Below are positions 44,061 to 54,254 of a DNA stretch of 64,000 bases, one piece after another. Each line of letters starts with the position of its first letter. Position 1 is the first letter of the stretch. The stretch covers positions 62,001 through 126,000 of the forward strand of contig JACKER010000016.1 in assembly GCA_020632925.1 (NCBI GenBank), given 5' to 3'. Origin of the DNA: Alphaproteobacteria bacterium (GTDB lineage Bacteria > Myxococcota_A > UBA796 > GCA-2862545). A model generated the notes under the pieces. The model was not told where the DNA came from. It ran no database searches and worked only from the letters and a program-made list of their open reading frames with translations. The translations under genes and the position numbers were made by a program.

Positions 44061-45098
44061 GGGCTACAGGCTGCGGGCGACAGGTTCGGATCTGGGCTTC
44101 GCGCGGCCAGGTTGTTCGCCAACTTCGACACGTTCGGGCTGATACTCGAGCGATGTGGAAGAGCGTCTGCGCTTCAGCCGACCGCTGACGTGTCGGCTCC
44201 GTCTTTGCCCAGCACCGCTCGGCAGAAGTCGAGTGTTCGCGGCTGGTGACCAGGATGGCTCCGGACGTGGGCTCGACGAGCGACCGATCTGGGCGCCTGC
44301 CCCTTCGGGGCACCGGGGCCCCTGCGGGGTCGGCCCTTCGGCCTCCGTCCGCCCTTCGGGCGGGACCGGCCTGCGGCCGCCCTCCGGTCCCCCTGGCGCG
44401 GGTCGACGACATGCGCGGGCTCCCGACATCGACCTCCTCCCACCCGAGTGGACCGGGCTCGCGGCGTCGTGCTCGTCAGCCTCCGTCCGACCCATCACCG
44501 GGCCGGTGTACCGGCGTGCCTCCGCCTTCGGCAAGGGCGCGTCCTCGCCATCCTCGCCATGCTCGCGCACCGACCGGTGGTCGGTGCCCTGTGCGTGGCT
44601 ACGGGTGGCTCCGGGCGCGCCCCTGCCTCGTCTCCGTCACGCGGTCCGCGTTCGCGTGGGTGATGGCGGACGGAGGCCTCCGGCGGGGGCTCCCTGCGTC
44701 CGGTGGTCGGGGGGACGGCTCGGCACGCCGGTCCCCGCCTGCGCGCCCACCGCAGGCGCCTTCGCGGACGGATGGCGCCCCGCCTCGCCCGGCGGCAGCA
44801 GAAGCCTGTCCCTTCCGGGCGTTCCGGTTTTTCCGCCAGAGAGATCGATCTCCCTGAGATCTCGGTCGCTAGGCGATCTCTCCCGAGCGCTGCTTGGATC
44901 GAGTGAATCGGCGACGACACAGCGAGTGGCCAGGATCCGTCGGACTTCTGGTCGGCTCGTCCCGAATACTCGGCAGCCCCATGGCGGTGGGGCCGCTGTC
45001 GAACGCCGGCACATCGAGAAGGCTGAGATACCGACCGTCACCAGCCATCAGGTCGAGCCCTGGGAGCCCGCAGCCGTAGCCCGCAGCCCGTAGCCCGG
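44061..45098. other. Gene-free island bracketed by inverted heptamer arrays
   Basis: The left border (44061-44088) consists of degenerate GGGCTAC-type heptamers (GGGCTACAGGCTGCGGG) and the right border (45066-45098) has the reverse complement (CCCGCAGCCCGTAGCCCGG). The 1.0 kb between shows no convincing coding frame: candidates on both strands are Arg/Pro/Gly-rich and lack ribosome binding sites. It contains a run of small hairpins (about 44299-44376) and AT-richer dyads, GAGATCGATCTC (44841-44852) and GAGATCTC (44856-44863). It may be a non-mobile remnant, a repeat-derived element or a non-coding RNA region. Confidence 0.5.
44299..44376. repeat. Consecutive short hairpins with TTC/TGC centres
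   Basis: Five dyads follow each other: GCCCC-TTC-GGGGC (44299-44311), CCCC-TGC-GGGG, GGCC-CTTC-GGCC, CCGCCC-TTC-GGGCGG (44349-44363) and GGCC-TGC-GGCC. Each has a 3- or 4-base centre. Such runs can fold as a row of small RNA hairpins, or may be the signature of a proliferated palindromic sequence. Confidence 0.5.
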
Positions 45099-45113
45099 GT
45101 CCGCCGCCGCCGA

Positions 45114-46196
45114 CTACGCTCGCTCGATGATCCGTCGCACCCGGCGGACGAGCGCGCCGACGCCGGTGCCGTCCAGCTGCGGGGGCCTGGCCTCGGAGAA
45201 CCCGCCCTTCAGCTCCTTGAGCACCATGCCGCCGGCGGCGGACAGCGCGATGTCGCCCTTCCAGGCGTCGGTGAACGCGTCCCCGCCCTCGCCCTCGACG
45301 ACCGCGCGGCCCTCCTCGTCCACCGAGAAGACGGCGAGCCCGAACTTGTCGGGCCGATGGACGGCGAGGACGGCGTGGACCGCCTGCATCACGGGCACCA
45401 GCGCCGGGCGCGTCTCCTCGGGGAGCTCGCACAGCGCGTGCACCAGGGCTCGCTCGATCTCCGCGCGGAGGTCGCCCGGCGCTGCGTCGTCGGCCGCAGG
45501 CATCGCTGGCGGAGCGATGGGTGGGGCGTCGGGGGCGGGTTCCTCGCCGAGAGCGTCGACCTCCTGCTCGGCCGCGTCCGCGAGGGCGGCGTCTTCGACC
45601 ACGGGCGCGGGAGCGGGGGTACTCCCGGCTCCGATGCTCGTCGGGATCACGCAGGCCGCCTCGACCAGCTCGGCCCGCACGGCGTCGGCGCTCGAGGCCA
45701 GGAACACGATCAGGTTGTTGGACTGCCGGATCGTCGGCTGCGTCGGCCAGGTGAACAGGTCCGGGGCGGCGAGCACGCTGTCGACGTACTTCTTGGCGAA
45801 GGGCAGCAGCCGCTGCGTGTCGGTCACGACGTACGCCTGGGCGGTCCCCACCGTGGTCAGCGCGCGCCAGATCCGGCCCAGCGCCTGGAACGGGTCGGCC
45901 TCGTTCGCGGCGAGCGCCTTGCCATGGATCATGTCGGCGGCGCGGACGAGGTTCTCGAACTTCTGCCGATCGGTGAACTCGGCGAACTCGAGGCGCGCCG
46001 GCGGCGGCCCCGGGTGCAGCACCGCGACGACCTCGCGGGAGCGTCGGAGGAACAGCACGAGCGCCTTCGCGGCGTCGACCCGCTGCCCGTCGACCTCCCA
46101 CTTCGGCTCGTCCACCTCACCGTGCACCAGGAACACGGACGCCTCGTCCGCGAGATACCGGCGCGCGATCTCCTCGATCCAACCAGGCGTGCTCAT
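45114..46196 (-). CDS. Hypothetical protein, possibly related to AAA ATPase N-terminal regions
   Basis: 360 residues from an ATG at 46196. Residues 1-175 form an alpha/beta domain (IEEIARRYLADEASVFLVHGEVD, AAKALVLFLRRSREVVAVLH, AQAYVVTDTQRLLPFAKKYVD, NLIVFLASSADAVRAELVEAA). An Ala/Pro/Glu linker (about 180-240) follows, then a C-terminal helical and mixed domain ending GALVRRVRRIIERA. The first domain recalls the region before the ATPase in some AAA proteins, but no Walker A or B motif is present. It lies divergent to the rhodanese gene with a shared dyad between them. No function is assigned. Confidence 0.7.
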   Translation of the reverse strand: MSTPGWIEEIARRYLADEASVFLVHGEVDEPKWEVDGQRVDAAKALVLFLRRSREVVAVLHPGPPPARLEFAEFTDRQKFENLVRAADMIHGKALAANEADPFQALGRIWRALTTVGTAQAYVVTDTQRLLPFAKKYVDSVLAAPDLFTWPTQPTIRQSNNLIVFLASSADAVRAELVEAACVIPTSIGAGSTPAPAPVVEDAALADAAEQEVDALGEEPAPDAPPIAPPAMPAADDAAPGDLRAEIERALVHALCELPEETRPALVPVMQAVHAVLAVHRPDKFGLAVFSVDEEGRAVVEGEGGDAFTDAWKGDIALSAAGGMVLKELKGGFSEARPPQLDGTGVGALVRRVRRIIERA

Positions 46197-46200
46197 GCGG

Positions 46201-46245
46201 CCGGATAACCGCGCCGCCGACGGGGAGCGACACCGCGTTATCCGG
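46201..46245. promoter_or_regulatory. Inverted GTTATCCGG elements between divergent genes
   Basis: CCGGATAACCGCG (46201-46213) and CGCGTTATCCGG (46234-46245) are inverted copies of the same element, each 5-15 bases from the start codon of its gene. They could be the facing -10 regions of the divergent promoters or an operator bound by one dimer. No -35 elements are obvious. Confidence 0.4.
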
Positions 46246-46260
46246 GGGGCGGAGGTCTGC

Positions 46261-46668
46261 ATGTGGTTCGTCCTGTTCGCCGCGGCGTGCGGCGCGCCCC
46301 CGGAACCGACCACCCACGAGGTGGTGACCGCGCCGGCGCCGGCACCCAAGCGGACCGACACCGACGTCGACGGTCTCGCGGCGGCGATGGAGAAGGGCGC
46401 GAAGGTGATCGACGTCCGCACGCCCGAGGAGTTCGCCTCCGGCCATGTCCCCGGCGCGGTGAACGTCCCGCTCGGGACCTTCGAGGCCAAGGCCACCGAC
46501 CCCGCGATGACCGGCATCGATCCGAACGTCCCGACCTACGTGATCTGCCAGTCCGGCGGGCGCTCCTCGCGCGCCGCGGACCAGCTGGCGGCCGGGGGAT
46601 ACGCCGCGGTGAACGTGAAGGGTGGCACGTCCGCCTGGGTCGCCGCCGGGAAGCCGGTCGAGCAGTGA
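46261..46668 (+). CDS. Rhodanese-domain lipoprotein
   Basis: 135 residues. The signal MWFVLFAAAC is a short lipobox signal, followed by a Pro/Ala linker. The single rhodanese domain has VIDVRTPEEFASGHVPGAVNVPLG and the active-site loop ICQSGGRSS with the catalytic cysteine. Such periplasmic rhodaneses transfer sulfane sulfur or act as redox scaffolds. GGAGG lies upstream of the ATG. The following methyltransferase gene starts within its stop as GTGA, so the two are co-translated despite different expected locations. Confidence 0.9.
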   Translation: MWFVLFAAACGAPPEPTTHEVVTAPAPAPKRTDTDVDGLAAAMEKGAKVIDVRTPEEFASGHVPGAVNVPLGTFEAKATDPAMTGIDPNVPTYVICQSGGRSSRAADQLAAGGYAAVNVKGGTSAWVAAGKPVEQ

Positions 46669-47618
46669 GCGGCCTGCAGCGCCTGCTCGCGCCGCGGCTC
46701 GTCGACGGGACCGGGCGCTGGCTGCACGCCGGGCTCGATCTGCGGGCCGGCATGCCCTCCGCGCGCTCCACCGTCTGGTGGCGCACCGGCATCGGCGGGC
46801 GGATGGCGACACCCGCGCCTCCCGACGGGCCGTGGGACGGCATCGTCGTGCGTCTGCCCAAGGCGAAGGAAGACGCCACCATGGTCCTCGAGCTGTGCGC
46901 CGCACGCCTCGCTCCGGACGGCGTGCTGTGGGCGGCAGGCCCCCAGGACGAGGGCGCGAAGGGCATCGCTCGACGGCTCGGGCAGTGGTTCGAGGACGTG
47001 GACGACGAGATCTACGGCGGTCACGCGCGGGCAGCGCGCGCTCGTCGTCCCCGAGCCGACCTTCGGGGGGCCCTCGAGGACTGGCGCGAGGAGGTCACCG
47101 TGAGCCTCCCGTCGGGGGAGGTCACGCTCTCGAGCTGGCCCGGCCTGTTCGCCCACGGTCGCCTCGACGCCGGGACCGCGCTGCTGCTGTCGGTGCTCCC
47201 CTCGGCCGCCGGGCTGCGCGTGCTCGATCTGGGCTGCGGGAACGGCGTGGTGTCGCGAGCGCTGCTGCCCTCGGGGCCCGCGTCGCTGGATCTGGTGGAC
47301 GTCGACGCGCTCGCGGTCCACGCGGCCCGCCTCAACGTCGAGGGCGCGCACGTCGAGGTGGGCGACGGGATCCCGGCGAAGGGCGGGCCCTGGGACCTCG
47401 TGGTCAGCAACCCGCCGCTGCACACCGGCGCCGCGGTGGACCTCGATCTGGTCCGCTCGATGCCCGACCGCCTGCGCGGGCGCCTCGGTCGCGACGGGGT
47501 CGTCCTGCTGGTGACGCACGCGACCGTGCCCGTGCAGAAGTTGTTCGCCGACGTCACGCCCCGCGCCGAGCGCCTCGCCGCGAAGAGCCCCTACGTCGTG
47601 TGGCGACTGTCGCGCTGA
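46665..47618 (+). CDS. RsmC/RlmG-type N2-guanine rRNA methyltransferase
   Basis: 317 residues from a GTG overlapping the rhodanese stop. It has the two-domain layout of the RsmC family: a divergent N-terminal MTase-like half (GLDLRAGMPSARSTVWW, WDGIVVRLPKAKEDATM) and a functional C-terminal half with LRVLDLGCGNGVVSRALL (SAM loop), LDLVDVDALAVHAARLN, and the NPPLHTG active-site motif. The predicted product is a methylated guanine in rRNA. The C-terminal 65 bp overlap the convergent cytochrome gene. Which rRNA site is modified is uncertain. Confidence 0.88.
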   Translation: MSGLQRLLAPRLVDGTGRWLHAGLDLRAGMPSARSTVWWRTGIGGRMATPAPPDGPWDGIVVRLPKAKEDATMVLELCAARLAPDGVLWAAGPQDEGAKGIARRLGQWFEDVDDEIYGGHARAARARRPRADLRGALEDWREEVTVSLPSGEVTLSSWPGLFAHGRLDAGTALLLSVLPSAAGLRVLDLGCGNGVVSRALLPSGPASLDLVDVDALAVHAARLNVEGAHVEVGDGIPAKGGPWDLVVSNPPLHTGAAVDLDLVRSMPDRLRGRLGRDGVVLLVTHATVPVQKLFADVTPRAERLAAKSPYVVWRLSR

Positions 47619-49146
47619 CGAGCAGCCACCAGGGCGCGGGACCGCTCGTGTCGCAGCCGCACCCGCCCGGCTCCTCCGGATCCTCGTCCGGCGCCTCGGG
47701 GAGGGTGAGCTCGAAGCTCCCGGTCGCCGTGCGGACGAGGTCGGGCTCGCCGCGTCCTGCCTCCTCCCACATCCGGTACCACTCGTCGCCCAACAGGTTG
47801 GTCCGGTTCTCGTCACGGAGGAAGGCGACGAACTCGGCGGTCGTGGTCTGGTGCCAGAGGTTGGCCGTCACCGTGACCGGGCCGTGCGCGCCCTCGGGGA
47901 CGGTGATCTCGTACGGAGCCAGATCCCAGTTCGCGAGCGTCCCGTCGTCGAGCGTCTCGAAGGTGCGCCCGACGGGTGCGATGTCCGACGTGGGGCGGAA
48001 CCCCCGCGGCGGGATGCGCCCATCGAAGATCACCTCGTCCTGCTGGACCATGTGGTAGCTGTACTCGCCGTTGCTCCCGAGCCGCGCCTCGTACTTGCGC
48101 AGCTGGGGGTCGTCGGGGAGCGTGGTGGCGGCCTCGTCGTACGTCCCGCTGCGAAGGAGCTCGACGCCGTCCCGATCGGTGACCACCACCTCGAGCCAGA
48201 GCCGGCGGCCCTCCGGGTACCCGGTCGGCAGCTTGTGGCCGGACTCGTTCGTGACCTTCACGTGAAAGGTCTGGGGGACGCCGATGGTGACGAGGCTCGG
48301 CGCGACGACCTCGACGGTCGCGGACTCCTCGAGGTGCCGCTGCGCCTGGCGCGCGACGGCCTCGAGCTCGGCGGACACTCCGAGATCCGGTCGTTCTTTC
48401 GCGATGATCCGCGGCACGAGGGTGTTGCCCCCCACCATGCGGTGCGGGTGGATCGGGCGGACGGGCGCGCTCGGATCGGTCGCAGCGACGCCCTCGACCT
48501 CCTCGAGGTGGCAGTCCTGGCACTCCTTTCCGTCGGGCCCGCGGGACCAGCCCGACGCCGCCCACTCCGAGTACGTCCGCTCGATGGGGAAGTCGCCGAA
48601 CAGCGGGTTGCTCACCTCGTGGCACACCCCGCACAGCTCGGAGGAGCGGAGGTAGGGGTCGTCGATGACCTGGTGGGTGGCGATCGCACCGTCGCCCGAG
48701 CCCCGCTTGGCCGGTGTGTCGTCGATCGTGTACCGCGCGTTGCCGATGAGCGGGCCGTCCTCGGCGAGCTTCATGCGGTGGCAGGTGTCGCAGGAGATGC
48801 CCTCGTAGTCGGACGCGAGGAGGGCGCTGCCGTCGCCGGGGATGCAGCGCCCTTCGAGCCAGCCGGGCGGCGTGTGGCAGCGCAGGCAGAACTCGCCGAT
48901 GCCGGGGATGTCCTGCTCGGCGATGACCAGCGACGCCTGGAACATCGGGTCGTGCATGGCCATCGCCATCATGGTGCCGCGCATCACGTCGACCGGCGCG
49001 TTCTCGAACCCCGCGTGGCAGTCGTCGCAGGCCGCGCTGTCGTCGAGCGGGATCGCCAGCTCGTTGGGCTGGGTCCCACCGACGAGCGAGTCCTGCGCCA
49101 GCGCCGCTGGCGTCCGTGCGAGCACCACCCAGATCATGGCGGCCAT
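47554..49146 (-). CDS. Five-heme c-type cytochrome with MYXO-CTERM-like anchor
   Basis: 530 residues. A signal-like hydrophobic start ends near ARTPAALAQ; an upstream GTG could extend the N-terminus. Five CxxCH heme motifs are in the first half: CDDCH, CLRCH, CDTCH, CGVCH and CQDCH. The second half is a beta-rich domain with VKVTNESGHKLPTGYPEGR, seen in cytochrome c554-like redox proteins. The C-terminus has EPGGCGCD, a hydrophobic segment (PWWLLVSATVA) and RRRG, the order of the MYXO-CTERM sorting tail. It may carry electrons at the cell surface. Overlaps the methyltransferase gene by 65 bp. Confidence 0.88.
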   Translation of the reverse strand: MAAMIWVVLARTPAALAQDSLVGGTQPNELAIPLDDSAACDDCHAGFENAPVDVMRGTMMAMAMHDPMFQASLVIAEQDIPGIGEFCLRCHTPPGWLEGRCIPGDGSALLASDYEGISCDTCHRMKLAEDGPLIGNARYTIDDTPAKRGSGDGAIATHQVIDDPYLRSSELCGVCHEVSNPLFGDFPIERTYSEWAASGWSRGPDGKECQDCHLEEVEGVAATDPSAPVRPIHPHRMVGGNTLVPRIIAKERPDLGVSAELEAVARQAQRHLEESATVEVVAPSLVTIGVPQTFHVKVTNESGHKLPTGYPEGRRLWLEVVVTDRDGVELLRSGTYDEAATTLPDDPQLRKYEARLGSNGEYSYHMVQQDEVIFDGRIPPRGFRPTSDIAPVGRTFETLDDGTLANWDLAPYEITVPEGAHGPVTVTANLWHQTTTAEFVAFLRDENRTNLLGDEWYRMWEEAGRGEPDLVRTATGSFELTLPEAPDEDPEEPGGCGCDTSGPAPWWLLVSATVATRRRGSSRRGARRGA

Positions 49147-49192
49147 TATCGCCCCGACCACCACCCGAGCGGAAGCTCCCGTAGAGTGAGGT

Positions 49193-49678
49193 GTGTTCGC
49201 GACCACCCTCGAGCGGCAGTTCGGCGCCCGCAGCTGGCTGCGCGTCACCCTGGCGCTCGGGCCCGAGGTGACCGCCGCCCTGATCGAGCGCGAGGGGCTC
49301 GTGTTCGCCTCGTGCTTCGCCCGGTCGTTGTCGACGAACACCGATCGCGCCTTCCTCTATGTCCTGCTGAGCGGCCGTCTTCAGGTGGAGGGCGTGGTCC
49401 ACGAGGCCCCGGTGGCGATGTGGTTGCACGAGGACCAGGCGGAGGGTGGACCCCACGGCGTGGTGGACTGGGTCAACGTCGGGGAGCCGCTGCGAGCGGT
49501 CGAGCTTCGCTTCCCCCTGAGTCGCGTCCGGGCGCCGCTCGGGAGCCTGTGGGCGCCGTCGACGCGGGTGTGCGCCGCGGCCTACGCTGCCTGGGGCGAT
49601 CCGGACTTCGTCCCGACGCTGGTCGACGTGCTCGTGGAGGAGGGGACCGTCGCGCCCGTCGCGTCCGTGGGCGGGGCC
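49193..49678 (+). pseudogene. Regulator-like N-terminal domain, 3' end replaced by repeats
   Basis: The GTG start has GAGG upstream and a possible -10 (TAGAGT, 49182-49187). The 162 residues up to the first repeat look like the effector half of an AraC-type transcription factor (RSWLRVTLALGPEVTAALI, AFLYVLLSGRLQVEGVVH, WVNVGEPLRAVELRFPL), including DPDFVPTLVDVLVEEG, a linker often seen before the helix-turn-helix. No helix-turn-helix follows. Instead the frame enters three 66-bp repeats and then runs without a stop until 51226, antisense to a real gene. It is best read as a broken or fused gene; whether protein is made is unclear. Confidence 0.55.
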
Positions 49679-49876
49679 GGTTCCAGGGCCGGGACCCTGG
49701 CGGAGCTGGGTCGGCGCAGCCGCGGGGGCCGGTACGCGATGACCGGTTCCAGGGCCGGGACCCTGGCGGAGCTGGGTCGGCGCAGCTGCGAGGGCCGGTA
49801 CGCGATGACCGGTTCCAGGGCCGGGACCCTGGCGGGTCTGGGGCGGCGCCCCAGCGGGGGTGTGGGGGCAGCGCCC
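49679..49876. repeat. Three tandem copies of a 66-bp repeat
   Basis: Units begin GGTTCCAGGGCCGGGACC at 49679, 49745 and 49811; the first two differ at only a few bases, the third diverges after its first 27 bases. Each unit contains two dyads, CCAGGG-CCGGGA-CCCTGG and CCGGT-ACGCGATG-ACCGG. Because 66 is a multiple of three, the repeat stays in frame on both strands; read from the plus strand each unit is a 22-residue motif with GSRAGTLAELGRRS. It interrupts the regulator-like gene at 49193. Confidence 0.85.
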
Positions 49877-49881
49877 CCCAC
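49838..49881 (-). terminator. Paired GC hairpins beyond the 49907 stop (possible terminator)
   Basis: CTGGGGC-GGC-GCCCCAG (49838-49854) and GTGGGGGC-AGC-GCCCCCCAC (49862-49881, one bulged C) lie 26-70 bases downstream of the stop of the minus-strand lipoprotein gene. There is no T run, so termination is possible but not proven. Confidence 0.35.
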
Positions 49882-49906
49882 GAGGGCGCGCCAGCGCCCG
49901 AATACC

Positions 49907-51115
49907 CTAGTAGATCTTGCAGAAGTTGGTGTCGAAGTCGTTCTCGACGGCGTCGCTGGCGGTCCGCGTCGCGTCGGCCTTCTTGACCTCGATCGTGAAC
50001 CCGTCGCCCACGTCGCGGGCGGCGTCCACCAGCGCGTTGCAGCGGTTCAGGTCCGGGATGGCCTTGGTGTCGCAGAGGAAGGACACTGCTCCCACCAGGC
50101 GGTCGAGCGACAGCGGGATGTTCGCGTCGTCCGCCTGGTACTCCACGTCGTACTCCCCGCAGCCCACGTGCGTCAGGATCGCGCGCCCATCGAGGTCGTA
50201 GTCCAGCGGGATCACCATCACCGGGTCGTCCACGTCATCGGGCTCGACCTCGAGGTCGTCGATGTCGACCGTCACCTCGGTGAAGTGCAGCGGCATGTCG
50301 TACGTCGAGATCCCGCTGGTCGGGCAGCGGCACTCGAGCCAGTTCAGGGAGCTCTTGAGGGCGTTCTCGCCGGCACGCACGTCCGGGGCCACGTCCTCGG
50401 GCTCCACGCCGCCCAGGACGACGGTTATCGGGTCCTCGATCGGCCCCGTCTGCAGCACGCCCCACATCGACCACGTGCGGTTCAGGAAGCTCAGCGCGGC
50501 CCCGCCGTCGAAGGTCACCCCATAGGGCGTCCGGTCCAGCGTCACCCCGATGGGCACGCGGTTGGCCTCGCCCGGGTTGCTGTTGTCGGTGTTGTAGACC
50601 TTCCAGAAGAAGCTGGAGGGGAAGGCGCCGCGCGTGTCGAACGCCAGCGTCCCACCGATCGTGCGGTCGGCGATGAAGAAGTCGTAGAAGCCGAACAGGA
50701 GCGGGCCGCTCGGGTGATCGATGACGAAGACGCCGCCGCCCATGTTGTACGGCTGGCAGCCCGTGTAGTCGATCGTGAAGCTGAACATCGGGTGGTCGGG
50801 GCGCTGCCAACACCGACCGTAGGCCGCGCGCAGGGCAGGGGGCTCCTCGCCGCCGCCGTCGACGCGCAGGCGGTCCTGCACCTTGTCGTCGGAGACCACC
50901 ACGGCGGTCCCGGCGAGCAGGGCGGAGGCGACCTGGTGGGCGGCGACCGTCTCCGGGGCGATCGTCGCGACGAAGGACTGCGCCTTGACCGAGGCGTTGA
51001 AGTCGAACGAGGGGGGACCGTCGTCGCCGGTGTCGGCGTCCGTGCCGCTGTCGTCCTTGTCTCCGTTGCAGGCGGCGGCCAGGCAAGCCAGGGACAGCCA
51101 CGCGATCCTGTTCAT
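49907..51115 (-). CDS. Hypothetical lipoprotein
   Basis: 402 residues. The signal MNRIAWLSLACLAAAC is a lipobox signal, followed by an acidic Asp/Ser/Thr/Gly linker (NGDKDDSGTDADTGDDG) like those of other lipoproteins here. The rest is beta-rich with about ten cysteines in ordered contexts (YGRCWQR, YTGCQPYN, LECRCP, VGCGEYD, FLCDTK, LNRCNAL, NFCKIY), so extensive disulfides are likely and an extracellular location fits. Polar-adhesin or carbohydrate-binding folds are possible but no family is recognised. Confidence 0.8.
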   Translation of the reverse strand: MNRIAWLSLACLAAACNGDKDDSGTDADTGDDGPPSFDFNASVKAQSFVATIAPETVAAHQVASALLAGTAVVVSDDKVQDRLRVDGGGEEPPALRAAYGRCWQRPDHPMFSFTIDYTGCQPYNMGGGVFVIDHPSGPLLFGFYDFFIADRTIGGTLAFDTRGAFPSSFFWKVYNTDNSNPGEANRVPIGVTLDRTPYGVTFDGGAALSFLNRTWSMWGVLQTGPIEDPITVVLGGVEPEDVAPDVRAGENALKSSLNWLECRCPTSGISTYDMPLHFTEVTVDIDDLEVEPDDVDDPVMVIPLDYDLDGRAILTHVGCGEYDVEYQADDANIPLSLDRLVGAVSFLCDTKAIPDLNRCNALVDAARDVGDGFTIEVKKADATRTASDAVENDFDTNFCKIY

Positions 51116-51249
51116 CGGTCCTCCCGGAACCCGCCGACTGTAACCCGGACGCGGGTTCCCCCGCCTCCCCATGCCCGCACCCTGCGGCCGTCGTCATCCG
51201 TTGCCACCGTCCCCCCGATCGGGTAGCCCGAGCCCGGATGGAGGCCCGC

Positions 51250-54252
<3,003 letters not shown>

Positions 54253-54254
54253 CC

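Noticed and set aside
44869..45048. A 59-codon minus-strand frame starting MAGDGRYLSLLDVP
   Set aside because: The opening looks protein-like but the rest is basic and low-quality, there is no Shine-Dalgarno, and no relative is known to me; it may be a fragment of an old gene.
44155..45093. A 312-codon open frame on the plus strand within the gene-free island
   Set aside because: The product is Arg/Pro/Ser/Gly-rich with no domain-like pattern and no ribosome binding site, which is typical of a chance open frame in very GC-rich DNA.
49907..51226. Plus-strand continuation of the regulator-like frame
   Set aside because: It is antisense to a lipoprotein with a clear signal and disulfide pattern, and its composition is that of a reverse-complement shadow.
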